Assembly: GCA_003254925.1 (NCBI GenBank)
Contig: QANZ01010380.1
Coordinates: 65,155 to 129,154 of the forward strand
Source: Chamaecrista fasciculata
Lineage: Eukaryota; Streptophyta; Magnoliopsida; Fabales; Fabaceae
Direction: 5' to 3'
Length of the DNA: 64,000 nucleotides
Shown: positions 1 through 11,794 of the stretch, piece after piece
How the letters are laid out: each line of letters begins with the position of its first letter
Position numbering within the stretch: the first letter of the stretch is position 1
Made by a program: the position numbers and the translations under genes
The notes under the pieces: model-generated
The model's database searches: none
What the model saw: the letters and a program-made list of their open reading frames with translations, nothing else
What the model was told of the DNA's origin: nothing

Positions 1-150
1 TGAGTGGGATGTTTAAATCAAAGTCCTTCTGATCAGCTTCTGTTGCAAATTCAGCAAGATTCAGAGATGCCGTTCCAACGATAGGAACCTTGTTCTTCGG
101 CCTTTGATTCAAATGTGCCTAATTATTAATTTCATTATTACCTCATGCCT
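1..150 (-). pseudogene. C2-domain (EEIG1/EHBP1-type) gene fragment, copy 1
   Basis: Near-identical to the stretch 1191-1335, which on the minus strand encodes a peptide with the core VPIVGTASLNLAEF, the style of the N-terminal C2 domain of plant EEIG1/EHBP1-like proteins. Only about 35 recognisable codons are present, and the piece runs off the left edge. It lies in repeat DNA and is not a working gene. The family call rests on memory of the motif. Confidence 0.45.
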
Positions 151-282
151 TAATTTTTTGTGTTCTTCTCGATTTATGAACCCCCATTTCAGTTCATCGA
201 AAGATTATTAGAAACCAACTACTTATTTTAAAAATCATAAAAAAATGACAAAATCGTAATACAAATTAGCCCTGACTACCAA

Positions 283-500
283 GTAGAATAGGGGAGTGAA
301 GGACAGAACAATTATGCATTGTTCTTGTTTTTGCACTTGTTCTCCTTTATCTCATTGTCAGGGAATCCGGTGAAAGAGAGAGAGGAGGACGAACTAACCC
401 ACATGAAGAGGAGGGACTAAATGGTTGTCTTTTGAAAGATGGAGCCAACTCAGATTTTAGATTTTAGATTTAAAATAGAGGGACCAAATAGTTAATTACG
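283..500. repeat. Left arm of an imperfect inverted repeat (partner about 970-1190)
   Basis: Shares long blocks in opposite orientation with 970-1190, for example the stretch containing GGTTGTCTTTTGAAAGATGG and its complement near 1035-1050. A short block next to it (283-320) is also inverted relative to 1326-1360. The arms enclose interspersed gggaccaaat-type motifs (500-680). It looks like a rearranged MULE-like repeat around the C2-gene fragments. Confidence 0.6.
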
Positions 501-734
501 TGACATTTAACGGTGCCATGCATGTAAGCATTTAACGGCCAAGTCTCACGGTTAGTAACAAATATAGGATAGAGGGACTAACGAGTTGAATTTGTGATTC
601 ATAAGGGACCAAATAATCTATTTCAAAAATACAGGGACCACATAGTTCAAAGTGTGAAAAAAGAGGGACCAAATAATATTTTATCTCAAAGTTAATTGTT
701 TGTTTTCTAAAGAAATTGGGGTGGGCGTGGGTCT

Positions 735-905
735 CATTCACACCGTTCACAATTATTTTAATTTTTTTTTAGGGCATGATTAAATTGTCTTTATTAATTC
801 TAATGGATATATTTTAGGGTAAATTATACTTTGGTATCTTGTGATTTGACCCTATTTCACTTTAGAACCCTGTGGTTTGAAACCTGACACTTTGGTACCC
901 TGTGG
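735..905 (+). repeat. Segment duplicated at 1367-1520
   Basis: The stretch beginning at the motif ccgttcacaattatttt and running into the gggtaaattatac repeat end is repeated almost base for base at about 1367-1520. Together with the two C2 fragments this shows that a block of roughly 1.2 kb was partly duplicated and rearranged here. Confidence 0.7.
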
Positions 906-1190
906 TATTCTCCATTAACACTTTGGTACCCTTTGGAGCTATTTTGTAATTTTAATCATAACAAATTTTGCAAAAATTACATACTGACCCCAATTNGGTC
1001 CCTCTATTTTAAATCTGAAATCTGAGTTGGCTCCATCTTTCAAAAGACAACCATTTAGTCCCTCTTCTTCATGTCTTCTAGGGTTAGTTCGTCCTCCTCT
1101 CTCTCCGGGTTCATTCTGTCTCGCCGAATTCTTTGACAATGAGATAAAGCAGAACAAGTGCAAGAACAAGAACTTGCAAGAAGCGTGAGT

Positions 1191-1335
1191 GGGATGTTTG
1201 AATCAAAGTCCTTCTGATCAGCTTCTGTTGCAAATTCAGCAAGATTCAGAGATGCCGTTCCAACGATAGGAACCTTGTCCTTCGGCCTTTGATTCAAATG
1301 TGCCTAATTATTAATTTCATTATTACCTCATGCAT
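1191..1335 (-). pseudogene. C2-domain (EEIG1/EHBP1-type) gene fragment, copy 2
   Basis: The minus strand reads KVPIVGTASLNLAEFATEAD followed by QKDFDSNIPLTL, resembling one exon of the N-terminal C2 domain of plant EEIG1/EHBP1-like proteins. After that the reading frame enters unrelated inverted-repeat sequence. It is a captured exon fragment and has no start codon of its own. Confidence 0.5.
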
Positions 1336-1511
1336 AATTGTTCTGTCCTTCACTCCCCTATTCACGCCGTTCACAATTATTTTAATTTTTTTTAGGGCAT
1401 GATTAAATTGTCTTTATTAATTCTAATGGATATATTTTAGGGTAAATTATACTGTGGTATCCTGTGATTTGACCCTATTTCACTTTGGTACCCTGTGGTT
1501 TGAAACCTGAC

Positions 1512-2450
1512 ACTTTGGAGGGAGATTTTTAGTGTTTTTTTAAATCTAATTTCCTTCTAAACTTTTTTATTTTCGAGCTAGTCATAGTACGATTATAGAA
1601 AGATTGCATAATCTCTAATCACACTGCAATCTCTAATCACACTTCAAAATTGAGCAGCTGAACTTGAGTCTTGGGCAAGACTTGTGCACCACGAAAATTT
1701 CCTTTTATCTCATAATCATGGAATTGATTCTATAGGATCTTGATAATCTTCTTAAGTTTGTTTAGAATAAACACCAAATCCATCATGATATTTACAAATA
1801 TAAAGAATTAAACCCGAAATATCATATTTCTAATTAATCTCATAATCTAAAAGGAAAAATTAGAAATTAGGAAAATTAGAAATAAAATCTCACACATAAT
1901 ATCAAAATATCATCAAAATAACCCTTAAAATTCTACCAAAATTAGACTTATCAATGGAAAAGTACCTTTTATAAAGTCCATGGAAATTCGATAGAGTCAT
2001 TAATATTGATGAAGAATATAATAGCCTCCTATACTATTATTCTCTCTCTCTCTACTTATACTAACTGATTTGTATGTCGTAGCTGATATTCCATCTAATA
2101 TACACCTTTTCGGCGCCCTCGGAGGCAGTGTCCAGGCGCGCCATACTGATCTTCTTGAACACAATTCCACTGACACTACAGGTACAAGTCATCATCAACC
2201 ACCCACCACACTCTACTTTTTCCCTCTATAAATATACTCTCCAAAAGCCTACCAAAGGAATGCCATTTTATCTCTCCAAAATATCTACTCTCTCATCTTC
2301 TTCATCTATTAACTTGAGCTTCGGAGTGGATTCACAGGGGGTCTCTGTGCAGCTTCAAGGTCACAACCATGGCCTTCTTTAAGGAAACTCAAAGGTAATT
2401 CCTCTTGGTTCTACTTTGGTGTTTTCACCATCTATTAATTATTAAGTAAT
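1512..2450 (+). repeat. Upstream copy of the pectinesterase 5' flank block
   Basis: From the junction motif actttgg at 1512-1518 the sequence follows 4687-5190 closely (gagcagctgaacttgagtc, the gatcttgataatcttcttaag region, the tctctctc tract, and attaattattaagtaatg), except for an insert at 2098-2427. The matching block at 4687-5190 lies 0.5-1 kb upstream of the pectinesterase start, so part of that gene's flank has been duplicated. The junction with the MULE end carries a 7-bp microhomology (actttgg). Confidence 0.8.
2098..2427 (+). mobile_element. LTR-like fossil insert in the duplicated block
   Basis: This 330-bp stretch is absent from the paralogous copy near 5160 and is flanked by a 7-bp direct repeat ccatcta (2091-2097 and 2428-2434). 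It contains a TATA-like ctataaata and an acttgagcttcggagtgg segment of the kind seen in the R/U5 region of plant LTRs. It ends in CA but does not begin with TG, and no coding part is present. Family unknown; treated as a broken fossil. Confidence 0.4.
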
Positions 2451-3167
2451 GAATAACATGTATTTAAAAGTTTTCATTTTTGTCCCTAGATAATATGTAT
2501 CGAGGGATCTATTTGTAATTTTTTGAAATTTTTTTGGAGTCAATATATAATTTTTGCAAAATTTGTTATTGTTAAAATTATAAAATAGGTCCAAAAGATA
2601 CTAAAGTGTTAATGGAGTACCAAAGTGTTAGATTTCAAACCATAGGGTACTAAAGTGAAATAGGGTCAAACCCCAGGATTCTAAAATAGTACAATATCGT
2701 TAAAAATGTATTAGTTATCTTGATGAGAATGGGATGAGTTTTTTAAAATAACTCACTGTAATTTTATCTTTTACTGTTTTAAATTATTCTTGCGGGAGTG
2801 TCGCTTTTTAAATTATTAAAGGATAGCGAAATAATTCTTTACGATATTGTCTTTATAATATGACTCGAATGCTACAATATTATACTATTTCCCACTAGTC
2901 CAAACGCTTTATTAATTGGTTTTGTATTTGTCCTTGTTTACCTTTTTATTAATAATAATTATACTTCACTGTAAATTAAGAAAGTTGCACTCCTAAAATT
3001 ATCGGCAATCTCAAGAATTAACCTTTCTCTCCACAAGACTCTCCTGCTCTACTCCAAAACTGTTTTTTCTTCTTTGAATTGAATGAAAATGGGCTTTGTT
3101 TATGCTACCGGTCTCAAGAAACAGGGAAAGGAAGAACTTGCAGCATGAAATTGATGAGTTTGAGTTA
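2451..3167. other. Gene-free stretch left of the Pack-MULE
   Basis: AT-rich DNA that includes the right end of the old MULE-like element (to about 2700). Beyond that I see no coding frame or other structure up to the Pack-MULE target duplication. Confidence 0.5.
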
Positions 3168-3429
3168 ATTAATTAAGGTTTAAGTGCACTTTTGGTCCCA
3201 ATACTATGACTAAGGTTTCAATTTGGTCCCATAACTATTTTTGTTGCAGATTTGGTCTCAAACCTTCGCAAAAAGTTTCACAGTTAGTCCCCTGGTCACT
3301 TCCGTCCAATTTTCGCCGTTAATTGTGACGTGGCAGTGTGACTGGGATGCTGACGTGGCAAAATCAAATGAGATGGACTAAATTAGGATCAATATGTAAC
3401 ATTTCATAACTTCTCTGGACTGAACGCAT

Positions 3430-4287
<858 letters not shown>

Positions 4288-4568
4288 CGAGAAAGCTGGT
4301 GTTGCCCATAAAATTATGCGTTCAGTCCAGAGAAGTTATGAAATGTTACATATTGATCCTAATTTAGTCCATCTCATTTGATTTTGCCACGTCAGCATCC
4401 CAGTCACACTGCCACGTCACAATTAACGGCAAAAATTGGACGGAAGTGACCAGGGGACTAACTGTGAAACTTTTTGCGAAGGTTTGGGACCAAATCTGCA
4501 ACAAAAATAGTTATGGGACCAAATTGAAACCTTAGTCATAGTATTGGGACCAAAAGTGCACTTAAGCC

Positions 4569-5190
4569 ATTAATTAATAAAGGGAAAAGTACCCTTTCAA
4601 GGTAGATGGAAATTCCATACAGTCATTAATATTCATGAAGAATATTAGTAAAGTTTGAAAGTGGGGAAGAAGAGATGCAATTACAAACTTTGGAGGGAGA
4701 TTTTTAGTATTTTTTTAAACCTAATTTCCTTCTAAATTGAGCAGCTGAACTTGAGTCTTGAGCAAGACTTGTGCACCACGAAAATTTTCTATAGAATCTT
4801 GATAATCTTCTTAAGTTTGTTTAGAATGAACACCAAATTTATCATGATATTTACAAATATAAAGAATTAAACCCAAAATATCATATTTTTAATTAATCTC
4901 ATAATCTAAAAAGAAAAATTAGAAATTAGGAAAATTAGGAATAAAATCTCACACATAATATCAAAATATCATCAAAATAACCTTTAAAAATCTACCAAAA
5001 TTAGACTTATCAATGGAAAAGTATCTTTTTATAAAGTAGATGGAAATTCGATAGAGTCATTAATATCTATGAAGAATATAATAGCCTCTTATACTATTAT
5101 TCTCTCTCTCTACTTATACTAACTGATTTGTATTTTTATGTCGTAGCTGATATTCCATCTATTAATTATTAAGTAATGAATAACAACAGA
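4569..5190 (+). repeat. Pectinesterase-proximal copy of the duplicated block
   Basis: Matches 1512-2097 plus 2428-2450. A third partial copy of the motif ggaaaagtaccctttt...cagtcattaatatt lies at about 4580-4650, directly right of the Pack-MULE duplication, so the local array holds at least two and a half copies. It has no coding potential. Confidence 0.75.
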
Positions 5191-5516
5191 CGTGCATTAA
5201 ATTTCTCATGACTTAATTGGTTACGTAGTCTGATCTTTAACTTAAGCCATATATATGGTGGGCTAGTTTTAATTCGATCCGGACAGGGAAATTGGGCTGG
5301 GGTGGTTGTTCTTTGGGTTGGGCCATATATACCATCTTTCATCTTTATGTCTACTAGGTCGTATAAATTATAATCAATCACATTCACAAATGAATGAATT
5401 GGTCATGGAGGCACAACTAAAATGAGGAATGAACTCAGTGGTAGAACGTAAAAGACGGCAGAAATTAAGTAGTATAGAAAATGTCAATTGGTGTTATATT
5501 TAGTAATGGGGCACAG

Positions 5517-5524
5517 TATATAAG
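5517..5524 (+). promoter_or_regulatory. TATA box of the pectinesterase gene
   Basis: TATATAAG about 155 bp upstream of the start codon, followed by a pyrimidine-rich leader. It is the best TATA match in the proximal flank. Confidence 0.55.
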
Positions 5525-5679
5525 GGGAAGGTGTAAGGAAGGTAAAATCATCGCTCCTCTTACCACAATAATCCGGCTTCTTCTTTCATTCATTTCCCCT
5601 CCGATTAGCTTTGAATAAAGTAGCGTTCCGAATAATAATCGGAGAGGAAATCAATAAAAAAAAAAAACAAAAAGAAAAG

Positions 5680-7444
5680 ATGAGCGGGAAGGTGATTGTC
5701 CCAATCGTATCTCTCATCCTTGTGGTGGGAGTGGCCATTGGCGTGGTGGCTTATGTCCATGTCAACAACGGCAGTAACAGTAATGGTGAGGTCAAGAATC
5801 ACAACAAGGCAGTTACCGCCATATGCCAAGGCTCCGACGACAAAAAGTTATGCCATGAAACCCTTGAGCCCATTAAAACCGATGACCCTAAGGATTACAT
5901 TAAGGCTGTGGTGGAAAGCACCATGAAGACTGTGATTGCATCTTTGAATATGACTGATAAGGTTTCTGTTGACCCAGCAAAACCCGATGCCAAAGGCATG
6001 AAGATGGCCGTTGATGACTGCAAGGACTTGTTGGCTGCAGCCATGGACGAGCTTGAAGCCTCGGGAGTGATGGTGGGCGAGAAGGACATGTCCAAAGTCA
6101 TGGAACACGAAGCCGAGCTCAGAAACTGGCTCGGTGCAGTCATTGCTTATCAACAATCATGCTTAGATGGCTTCGGCAAAGACGAAGGCGAGAAGGCAGT
6201 TCAGAGTCAGTTGCAAACCGGTGGGCTCGACAACATGGGAAAATTGACAGCTTTGGCTTTGGACGTTGTGGTTGGGATTTCTCAAGTTCTCAACGCTCTT
6301 GGCTTGGACTTGAATGTTAAGCCCGTAAGGCGTCTTTTGAACGAGGTTGACGGCGAGGGTTATCCTACTTGGTTCTCCAACTCTGAACGTAGGTTGTTGA
6401 CTGAAGCTATCAAGCCCAATGTAGTTGTTGCCCAGGACGGAAGTGGACAGTTTAAGACCGTTCAGGAGGCTGTTAACTCTTACCCTCCTAAGTTCAATGG
6501 CAGATATGTTATTTACGTCAAAGCCGGTGTCTACAACGAGTACGTTACCATCACCAAGAAACAACCCAACATCTTCATGTACGGTGATGGCGCCGCCAAG
6601 ACCATTATCACCGGCAACAGAAGCTTCCACTCCGGCTGGAAGACAATGCAGTCCGCCACCTTCTGTACGTATATAATAACAATTCATTCACATTTATTTA
6701 TTATTTGTTTATTGATTGATTAATTAATTGTGATAATTAATAACGTGTACAGCCACCGTGGGTGAGGGATTCATTGCGAAGGCCATGTCATTCGATAACA
6801 CCGCAGGAGCTATTGGACATCAAGCCGTTGCACTCCGTGTGATGGGTGATCGGTCAGCTTTCTTCGAATGCGGCATGCACGGTTATCAAGATACTCTCTA
6901 CGCCCACGCCAAGCGTCAATTCTACCGCGACTGTGAAATCTCCGGCACTGTCGATTTCATCTTCGGCTACGCAGCCACCTTGATCCAAAATTCCAAGATC
7001 ATCATCAGGAAGCCAGAACCCAACCAGCAAAACATTGCCTTGGCCGACGGAACAGCACAAAAGAACATGCCTACCGGCATTGTCCTCCAAAACTGCCAGA
7101 TCATTGCTGCACCAGACCTTGAACCAGTCAAAACCACCATTAGATCCTACTTGGCTAGGCCATGGAAGGCATACTCAAAGGCAATCATCATGGAAAGTCA
7201 GATCAGTGATGTCATCCATCCCGATGGCTTCCTTCCATGGAACGGAAACTTGTATCTTGACACATGCTATTTCGCTGAGTATGCTAACTCTGGTCCTGGT
7301 TCAGCTGTTGACAAGAGAGTCAAGTGGGGACGTGGCCTTCTAACCAAGGAACAAGCAACTCATTACACTGCCGAAGCATGGATTCAGGCTACCACCTGGT
7401 TACCCGCTACAGGCATTGCCTTCAATGCTGGCCTTACAAAATAG
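5680..7444 (+). CDS. PME: Pectinesterase with PMEI pro-domain (type I)
   Basis: Removes methyl esters from cell-wall homogalacturonan. There are two exons, 5680-6664 and 6753-7444, giving 558 aa, the usual length. A membrane/signal segment lies at about residues 4-27. A PMEI pro-region with paired cysteines follows (ICQGSDDKKLC, DDCKDLL, QQSCLDGF). Two RRLL subtilase-cleavage motifs sit at 217-220 and 237-240, ahead of the catalytic domain, which begins near VVVAQDGSG. Catalytic residues are present: GYQDTL (Asp375), GTVDFIFG (Asp396) and RPW (Arg464). The ATG at 5680 is preferred over an in-frame ATG at 5611, because it puts the hydrophobic segment at the N terminus as in the family. One minor oddity: FGYAAT stands where FGNAAV is common. 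It looks functional. Confidence 0.96.
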
Positions 7445-8934
7445 ACAGACTTCATCTTCCTAAGTATTATTCAGATTATACATATCATCGCATCGACCTA
7501 ATGTTATTCATTTTTGTGGGGAGTGATCATTATTATTTCTCCGGGTGATTTTACCACTTATTCACCAATTTTATTCATCTAATATATATTTGGTAGATTA
7601 CCTGCAATAAACTCTCTCTCTGCTGTATTTCACGCTTATTATTAATATATATATATATACACACGTATGTAATATGGAGAGCTGAATTAATATTATTATA
7701 TTATGTTATTTTCCATCGTTATCTTCATTCGTTCTTGCGACTTTCGCTCACTTTAACCACCTCAAAAATCAAAATCATCGACCGAGCAAACATTAAGTGA
7801 TGATACCTATTTAAAATTTAAATGATACTTTTAATTGAAAAAAAAAAAAAACGTGAAATGCTACTCTAATTATACGAGGCTGAAAATTTCATACTTCTGC
7901 TCTAACTCAAATATACTGGCCCAATTTGGTTCAAAAACAAAAATATACTGGCCCAATGTAAAAAATCAACGGCCCGGTCAAATGTGCCTCGGTCATTTTC
8001 AGTTAGTTAGTGAGCCTCATTCCAAACAATATCACTGGGCCGAATCTATGTTATGGTTTTTGTTTGCTAGGACTTTGGGCCTTTTCTTTCGTATTAATGG
8101 CAAGTGAATTGACCATCGATTTTGACAAAAAAATTATGAACCTGGATATTTTTTTGGTAATTAATTGAACATGGATTAACTCATAATTTACTAATTTCAC
8201 CGAAAAATAATAATTCTTTTAATAAATTGCACCATGTAGATTTTCATAAAAAAAAAGGCATCAATTTATATGAAAGCATATATTACAGAATAAGTCATGA
8301 TAAAAGCAAATTAAAAAAAATCCATAACTATTTAAAAAATAATAATGAAATCAGGTCCAATCTAAGATTTGGATATAAATTACAAAATAAATTTCCACAT
8401 TTAGCCGGTCCTATGTCCGTCCTATCACCACTTCTACTTGACATCAATCATTGATTGCTATTTGCTAGAATTGAAAGGGGAAAAATAAAAAATAGAATAC
8501 AGATCCCAACCCTTGCAAGAAATAGATTCTGGATAACGAGGTAACATCATTTTGTCGAATTTTTTAGCAACAATTTCCTGTTTCGGCTCCCAAGAATCAA
8601 CGTTCACTGTTTCAAGTGATGTTTACGGGTTATTTAATAATTTTCTTTGCTGGAAGAGTGTTGATCTGAATTGAGAACAGCCAATTTTTATAAATCACAA
8701 AGACCCTTCTACAGACGCGAAAGACAGAATGTTTTTGCAGTCTGTGGCTAACATCTAACGTACTCCCGGAAGATCATAATTCATTAACTCATAAGGGTAT
8801 TGAATTCTGATTAAGAGAATAAGGGGATGAGTCACCCTACAAAAGCACTCTAATGTCAACGAATCACTGGGTCGTCATCATCATCATCATCATCCTTAAT
8901 TTCCTTAAAAAGAAAAAATTAGATAAATAAGGGG
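7445..8934. other. Intergenic stretch
   Basis: The 3' flank of the pectinesterase gene, then AT-rich DNA with a TA microsatellite near 7645-7660 and a TCA-repeat tract near 8875-8895, just upstream of the RADIALIS-like gene. I see no gene. Confidence 0.6.
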
Positions 8935-9240
8935 ATGGATGATTGTGGTAATAAGGTATTGTGTGGATGGAGTTGGGAGGAGAACAAATTGTTTGAGGTG
9001 GCTTTAGCAGTGGTAGATGAGCAAGACCCAGATCGATGGGAGGTGGTTGCAGCCATGATTGGAGGAAAAAAGAGTGCTGGAGACGTTCAACAGCATTATG
9101 TGATCCTTTTGGAGGATTTGCAGATTATAGAGTCTGGAAAACTCGACCATAAATTGCCAGAAACTCAACCTTGTGTTCTTCTCGACTTTACCCACTCCTT
9201 GTGCTTATCTGATAATAAGGACACAACAACAACTATGTAA
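8935..9240 (+). CDS. RADIALIS-like SANT/MYB-related protein
   Basis: A 101-aa protein with one SANT/MYB repeat at about residues 11-65: WSWEENKLFEVALAVVDEQD, DRWEVVAAMIGG, then DVQQHYVILLEDLQIIESG. The spacing Trp-Trp-Tyr and the tail IESG are typical of RADIALIS-like (RL/RSM) proteins. These are small nuclear MYB-related factors that compete for or bind other MYB proteins in growth control. The start is the ATG after a purine-rich leader; the stop is at 9238-9240. The length fits the family (about 80-105 aa). The gene may continue as 3' UTR, with a possible splice donor just after the stop. Target processes are inferred only. Confidence 0.88.
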   Translation: MDDCGNKVLCGWSWEENKLFEVALAVVDEQDPDRWEVVAAMIGGKKSAGDVQQHYVILLEDLQIIESGKLDHKLPETQPCVLLDFTHSLCLSDNKDTTTTM

Positions 9241-10204
9241 ATTGTAAGTCACTCTGGATTTTCTTCTTCCCTTCTGGTCTTTCAACGGCATTCATGATCA
9301 TACTAGCCTGTGAAATTTTCTTAAATTTATGGATCATATATGTGCCCAATTAATGAGAGATTCATACAAACAACTAGCTACAGTGTTATTTTCATTCAAT
9401 GTATTGAAGATTTGAAGGTACTAATGTGCTTTTCTTAATTTCTACTACATGTTAATCTGAAAGATTGAGTCTGAAACTATGGTGGAGATTTATTTACATG
9501 TACCAGATCACTCTTAAAAACAATTTATCACTAAAGTGTAACTTGATTTATTCTCTGGTCTCTTATTTTTAGTTTTATAACATAGTCAAAAGATACAGTA
9601 ATAAAGGATAGAAAAAAGAGATTCCTGATTTCAGTGTACAACCTTAAGAAAGATGATGAGAGAGTGGAATCAATAAATGCCATGACTTGATGTCATTCCC
9701 CATACTCCTCTGTCTCACAGTGGCAGATAATATGTTGGGCCCTGAATCATCTAACAGAGAAACTACTTTTGTTTTTGTCAGAAAGCCAAAGAGCTTCGCA
9801 ATGTAAATCATTACTGGACAACTGAATCCCACCATTTCCCAAATAACAAATCCCTATACGTTCATTCCTGTGGGTATATGTACAGCCTACAATTGTAAAG
9901 ACTACTTTTTTGTTGCTGTTGTTTAAGGAAAATATAATAATACATCAGATGCAAAATCAGTATAAAAAGAACCGATTCGGTTGCAAAAGTTTCTAAAGGT
10001 CTAATTGAGGACACATGTATATATATATATATATATTGATCATTTCCCATGTAAACAGAAGTCAGAAACAGCAATTTGGCAGATACACATTTCAATTCAA
10101 TGACAAACAGTAGCTCAAAATTGTGGCACGGGACATGAGTATGATGAAATTAGCATCTGAGAGATTAAAAGTAAGAAGCAGAATTGATAAATGAATAAAT
10201 AAAG
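9241..10204. other. Intergenic stretch between RADIALIS-like gene and MIR408
   Basis: AT-rich sequence with a short TA microsatellite near 10018-10037. I see no coding frame with family resemblance. The far right end is probably the 3' part of the MIR408 transcript (minus strand). Confidence 0.5.
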
Positions 10205-10345
10205 AAAGGAAAGAGGCAGAGCCAGGGAAGAGGCAGTGCATGAGTGAGGCCACAACAGATATCTTCCCTCTCTCTCATTTGTCTATTTCTATTCTGTTGA
10301 TAGCTCCATCCATGCTCTGTCTGTTCCCTGCCTTTGTTTTGTCTC
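10205..10345 (-). ncRNA. MIR408: MIR408 precursor hairpin
   Basis: On the minus strand the mature miR408 ATGCACTGCCTCTTCCCTGGC is the complement of 10221-10241. The passenger strand CAGGGAACAGACAGAGCATGG is the complement of 10310-10330. The two arms pair through GGCAGGGAA/TTCCCTGGC and GAGCATGGATGGAG/CTCACTCATGC, leaving a loop of about 65 nt. Position and sequence of both strands match the conserved plant MIR408 design. miR408 silences mRNAs for blue copper proteins (plantacyanin/uclacyanin) and laccases when copper is short. Precursor ends are approximate, and the primary transcript extends further on both sides. Confidence 0.95.
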
Positions 10346-10585
10346 TTACTCCTCCTTTCATTTAGTTACCTCCTTCTTTTTATGATTTTATCCTTCCACA
10401 ATATAATAACCAGCTTCACTGTAAAAAGAAAAATCATCTGATAAGGCTTTGGCTTGGCATTGCCTCAACTCTCTCATATCAAAGACCCTTGCTTTGGGTT
10501 CAAATGTTAAGTCACTCTTGAGTGTGGTCATGATGCAATTCCTTTCTATATGTAATAGTGTATGTCAAATGTGTTAGTAGTTGTA

Positions 10586-10720
10586 GTACATGCATATGTA
10601 CTCTTAAATTTTCACTTCAATGCTGACCCTGTACTGCTTTCTGTTAGGCGTACTATTTATATTCCCAAGTGTACTACCCAAAACCTTGGTAGTACTGAAA
10701 GTTCTATCCACTTTTAGTAC
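10586..10720 (-). promoter_or_regulatory. Cluster of seven GTAC copper-response cores upstream of MIR408
   Basis: GTAC occurs at 10586, 10598, 10631, 10650, 10671, 10692 and 10717, that is seven times in 135 bp, against about 0.5 expected by chance. The cluster lies 240-380 bp upstream of the hairpin in the transcription direction. SPL7-type SBP factors bind GTAC cores and induce MIR408 under copper deficiency in Arabidopsis, so this is most likely its copper-responsive promoter. Confidence 0.8.
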
Positions 10721-11073
10721 TTTCCTTTTCTTCTGCTAAGGAGATCCAACTGGAATTTCTGCATCCTTCTGTATTTAATTTTATAACTTGCATACATCTG
10801 GCCGTCTTTTATGGGAATACTAATTACAAATGTGCACCTACTTGTTTTTAATGGACTAGTCAGGTGATGAGTATGGATGTGCATAAAATAGTAAGTGAAG
10901 TAGATTTCATCTTAGATGGTCACAAAAATATCTTTGATTGATTTAGGCCGTTAAAATTGATTTTTGTTGTACTGTGGTGAATGGATTGGTGATGAAACTT
11001 TAAAAATGGACTAGTTGTTTCATTTAAAATAATCTGCTAACTAATCCATTCCTAATAGGAAACAAAAAAAGAA
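10721..11073. other. Distal flank of MIR408
   Basis: Non-coding AT-rich sequence that may be more of the MIR408 promoter. I see no further structure. Confidence 0.4.
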
Positions 11074-11515
11074 GGTCAAAGTGCACTTTTGGTCCCATAA
11101 CTTTTACTCAGGTTTCAGTTTGGTCCCATTACTTTTTTTGTTGCACTTTTGGTCCCATATCTTTGCAAAAAGTTGCAGATTTGGTCCCGTATCACTTTTG
11201 GTCTCATATCTTTTGGTCATGTTGCAGAATTGGTCCCATATCTTTGCAAAAAGTTTCACCGCCAGTCCCACTTGATCCAAATATATGAGACTAATTTTGC
11301 ACCTGACCCAAAGATATGGGACCGACTCTGCAACTTGACTAAAAAATATAGGACCAATTATGTAACATGAACCAAAGATATGGGACCAAAAATGTAACAC
11401 AGGACCAAATCTGCAACTTGAGTAAAAGATATGGGACCAAAAGTGCAACAAAAAAAGTTATGGGACCAAATTGAAACCTTAGCCAAAGTTATGGGACTAA
11501 AAGTGCACTTAGACC
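11074..11515. mobile_element. Non-autonomous MULE (MITE-like), 442 bp
   Basis: Ends GGTCAAAGTGCACTTTTGGTC and its near complement, flanked by a 9-bp duplication AAAAAAGAA (11065-11073 and 11516-11524). The body consists of repeated gggaccaaa/tttggtccc units in opposing orientations and makes one long imperfect hairpin. Same terminal family as the Pack-MULE at 3177-4568. No coding capacity. Confidence 0.85.
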
Positions 11516-11794
11516 AAAAAAGAAAGAAAAAGATTCCAGGTGTATAAGAAGAGATGTAAAGCAGTGTCAACAAATCAATGTGTTCGTAAAACTGTGAAAG
11601 CACGTGTTTTGGAGCAAAGCTACGATGACAACTGGTAATGTAAATCTAGCACATGACCCCCTAACAAAAAATCCACCTAACATCTCTATTCACAACATCA
11701 GTAAAATTGTCCACACTGGCTGCAGCGGTTGGTTGCCAACCCCTAATAATACCTACCCTCGCTAATTTCATGCTTATTCTTCATAATTATTATT

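Larger units (their letters stand above)
816..2700. mobile_element. Old MULE-like element with diverged terminal inverted repeats
   Basis: The left end (from about 816, gggtaaattatactttggta) and the right end (to about 2700) are complementary over roughly 190 bp, with many mismatches. Both contain evenly spaced fragments such as ccctatttcacttt and tccattaacacttt. I found no clear target-site duplication. The interior is heterogeneous: C2-gene fragment, a duplicated end, the duplicated block from the pectinesterase upstream region, and an LTR-like insert. The boundaries are approximate. Confidence 0.5.

Noticed and set aside
5611-5679. In-frame upstream ATG of the pectinesterase gene
   Set aside because: It would add 23 lysine-rich residues before the hydrophobic anchor, unlike the family; the ATG at 5680 fits better.
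6163-6687. Long minus-strand open frame of 174 codons inside pectinesterase exon 1
   Set aside because: It is a shadow of the coding strand; the sequence shows no family resemblance and the plus-strand enzyme is complete.
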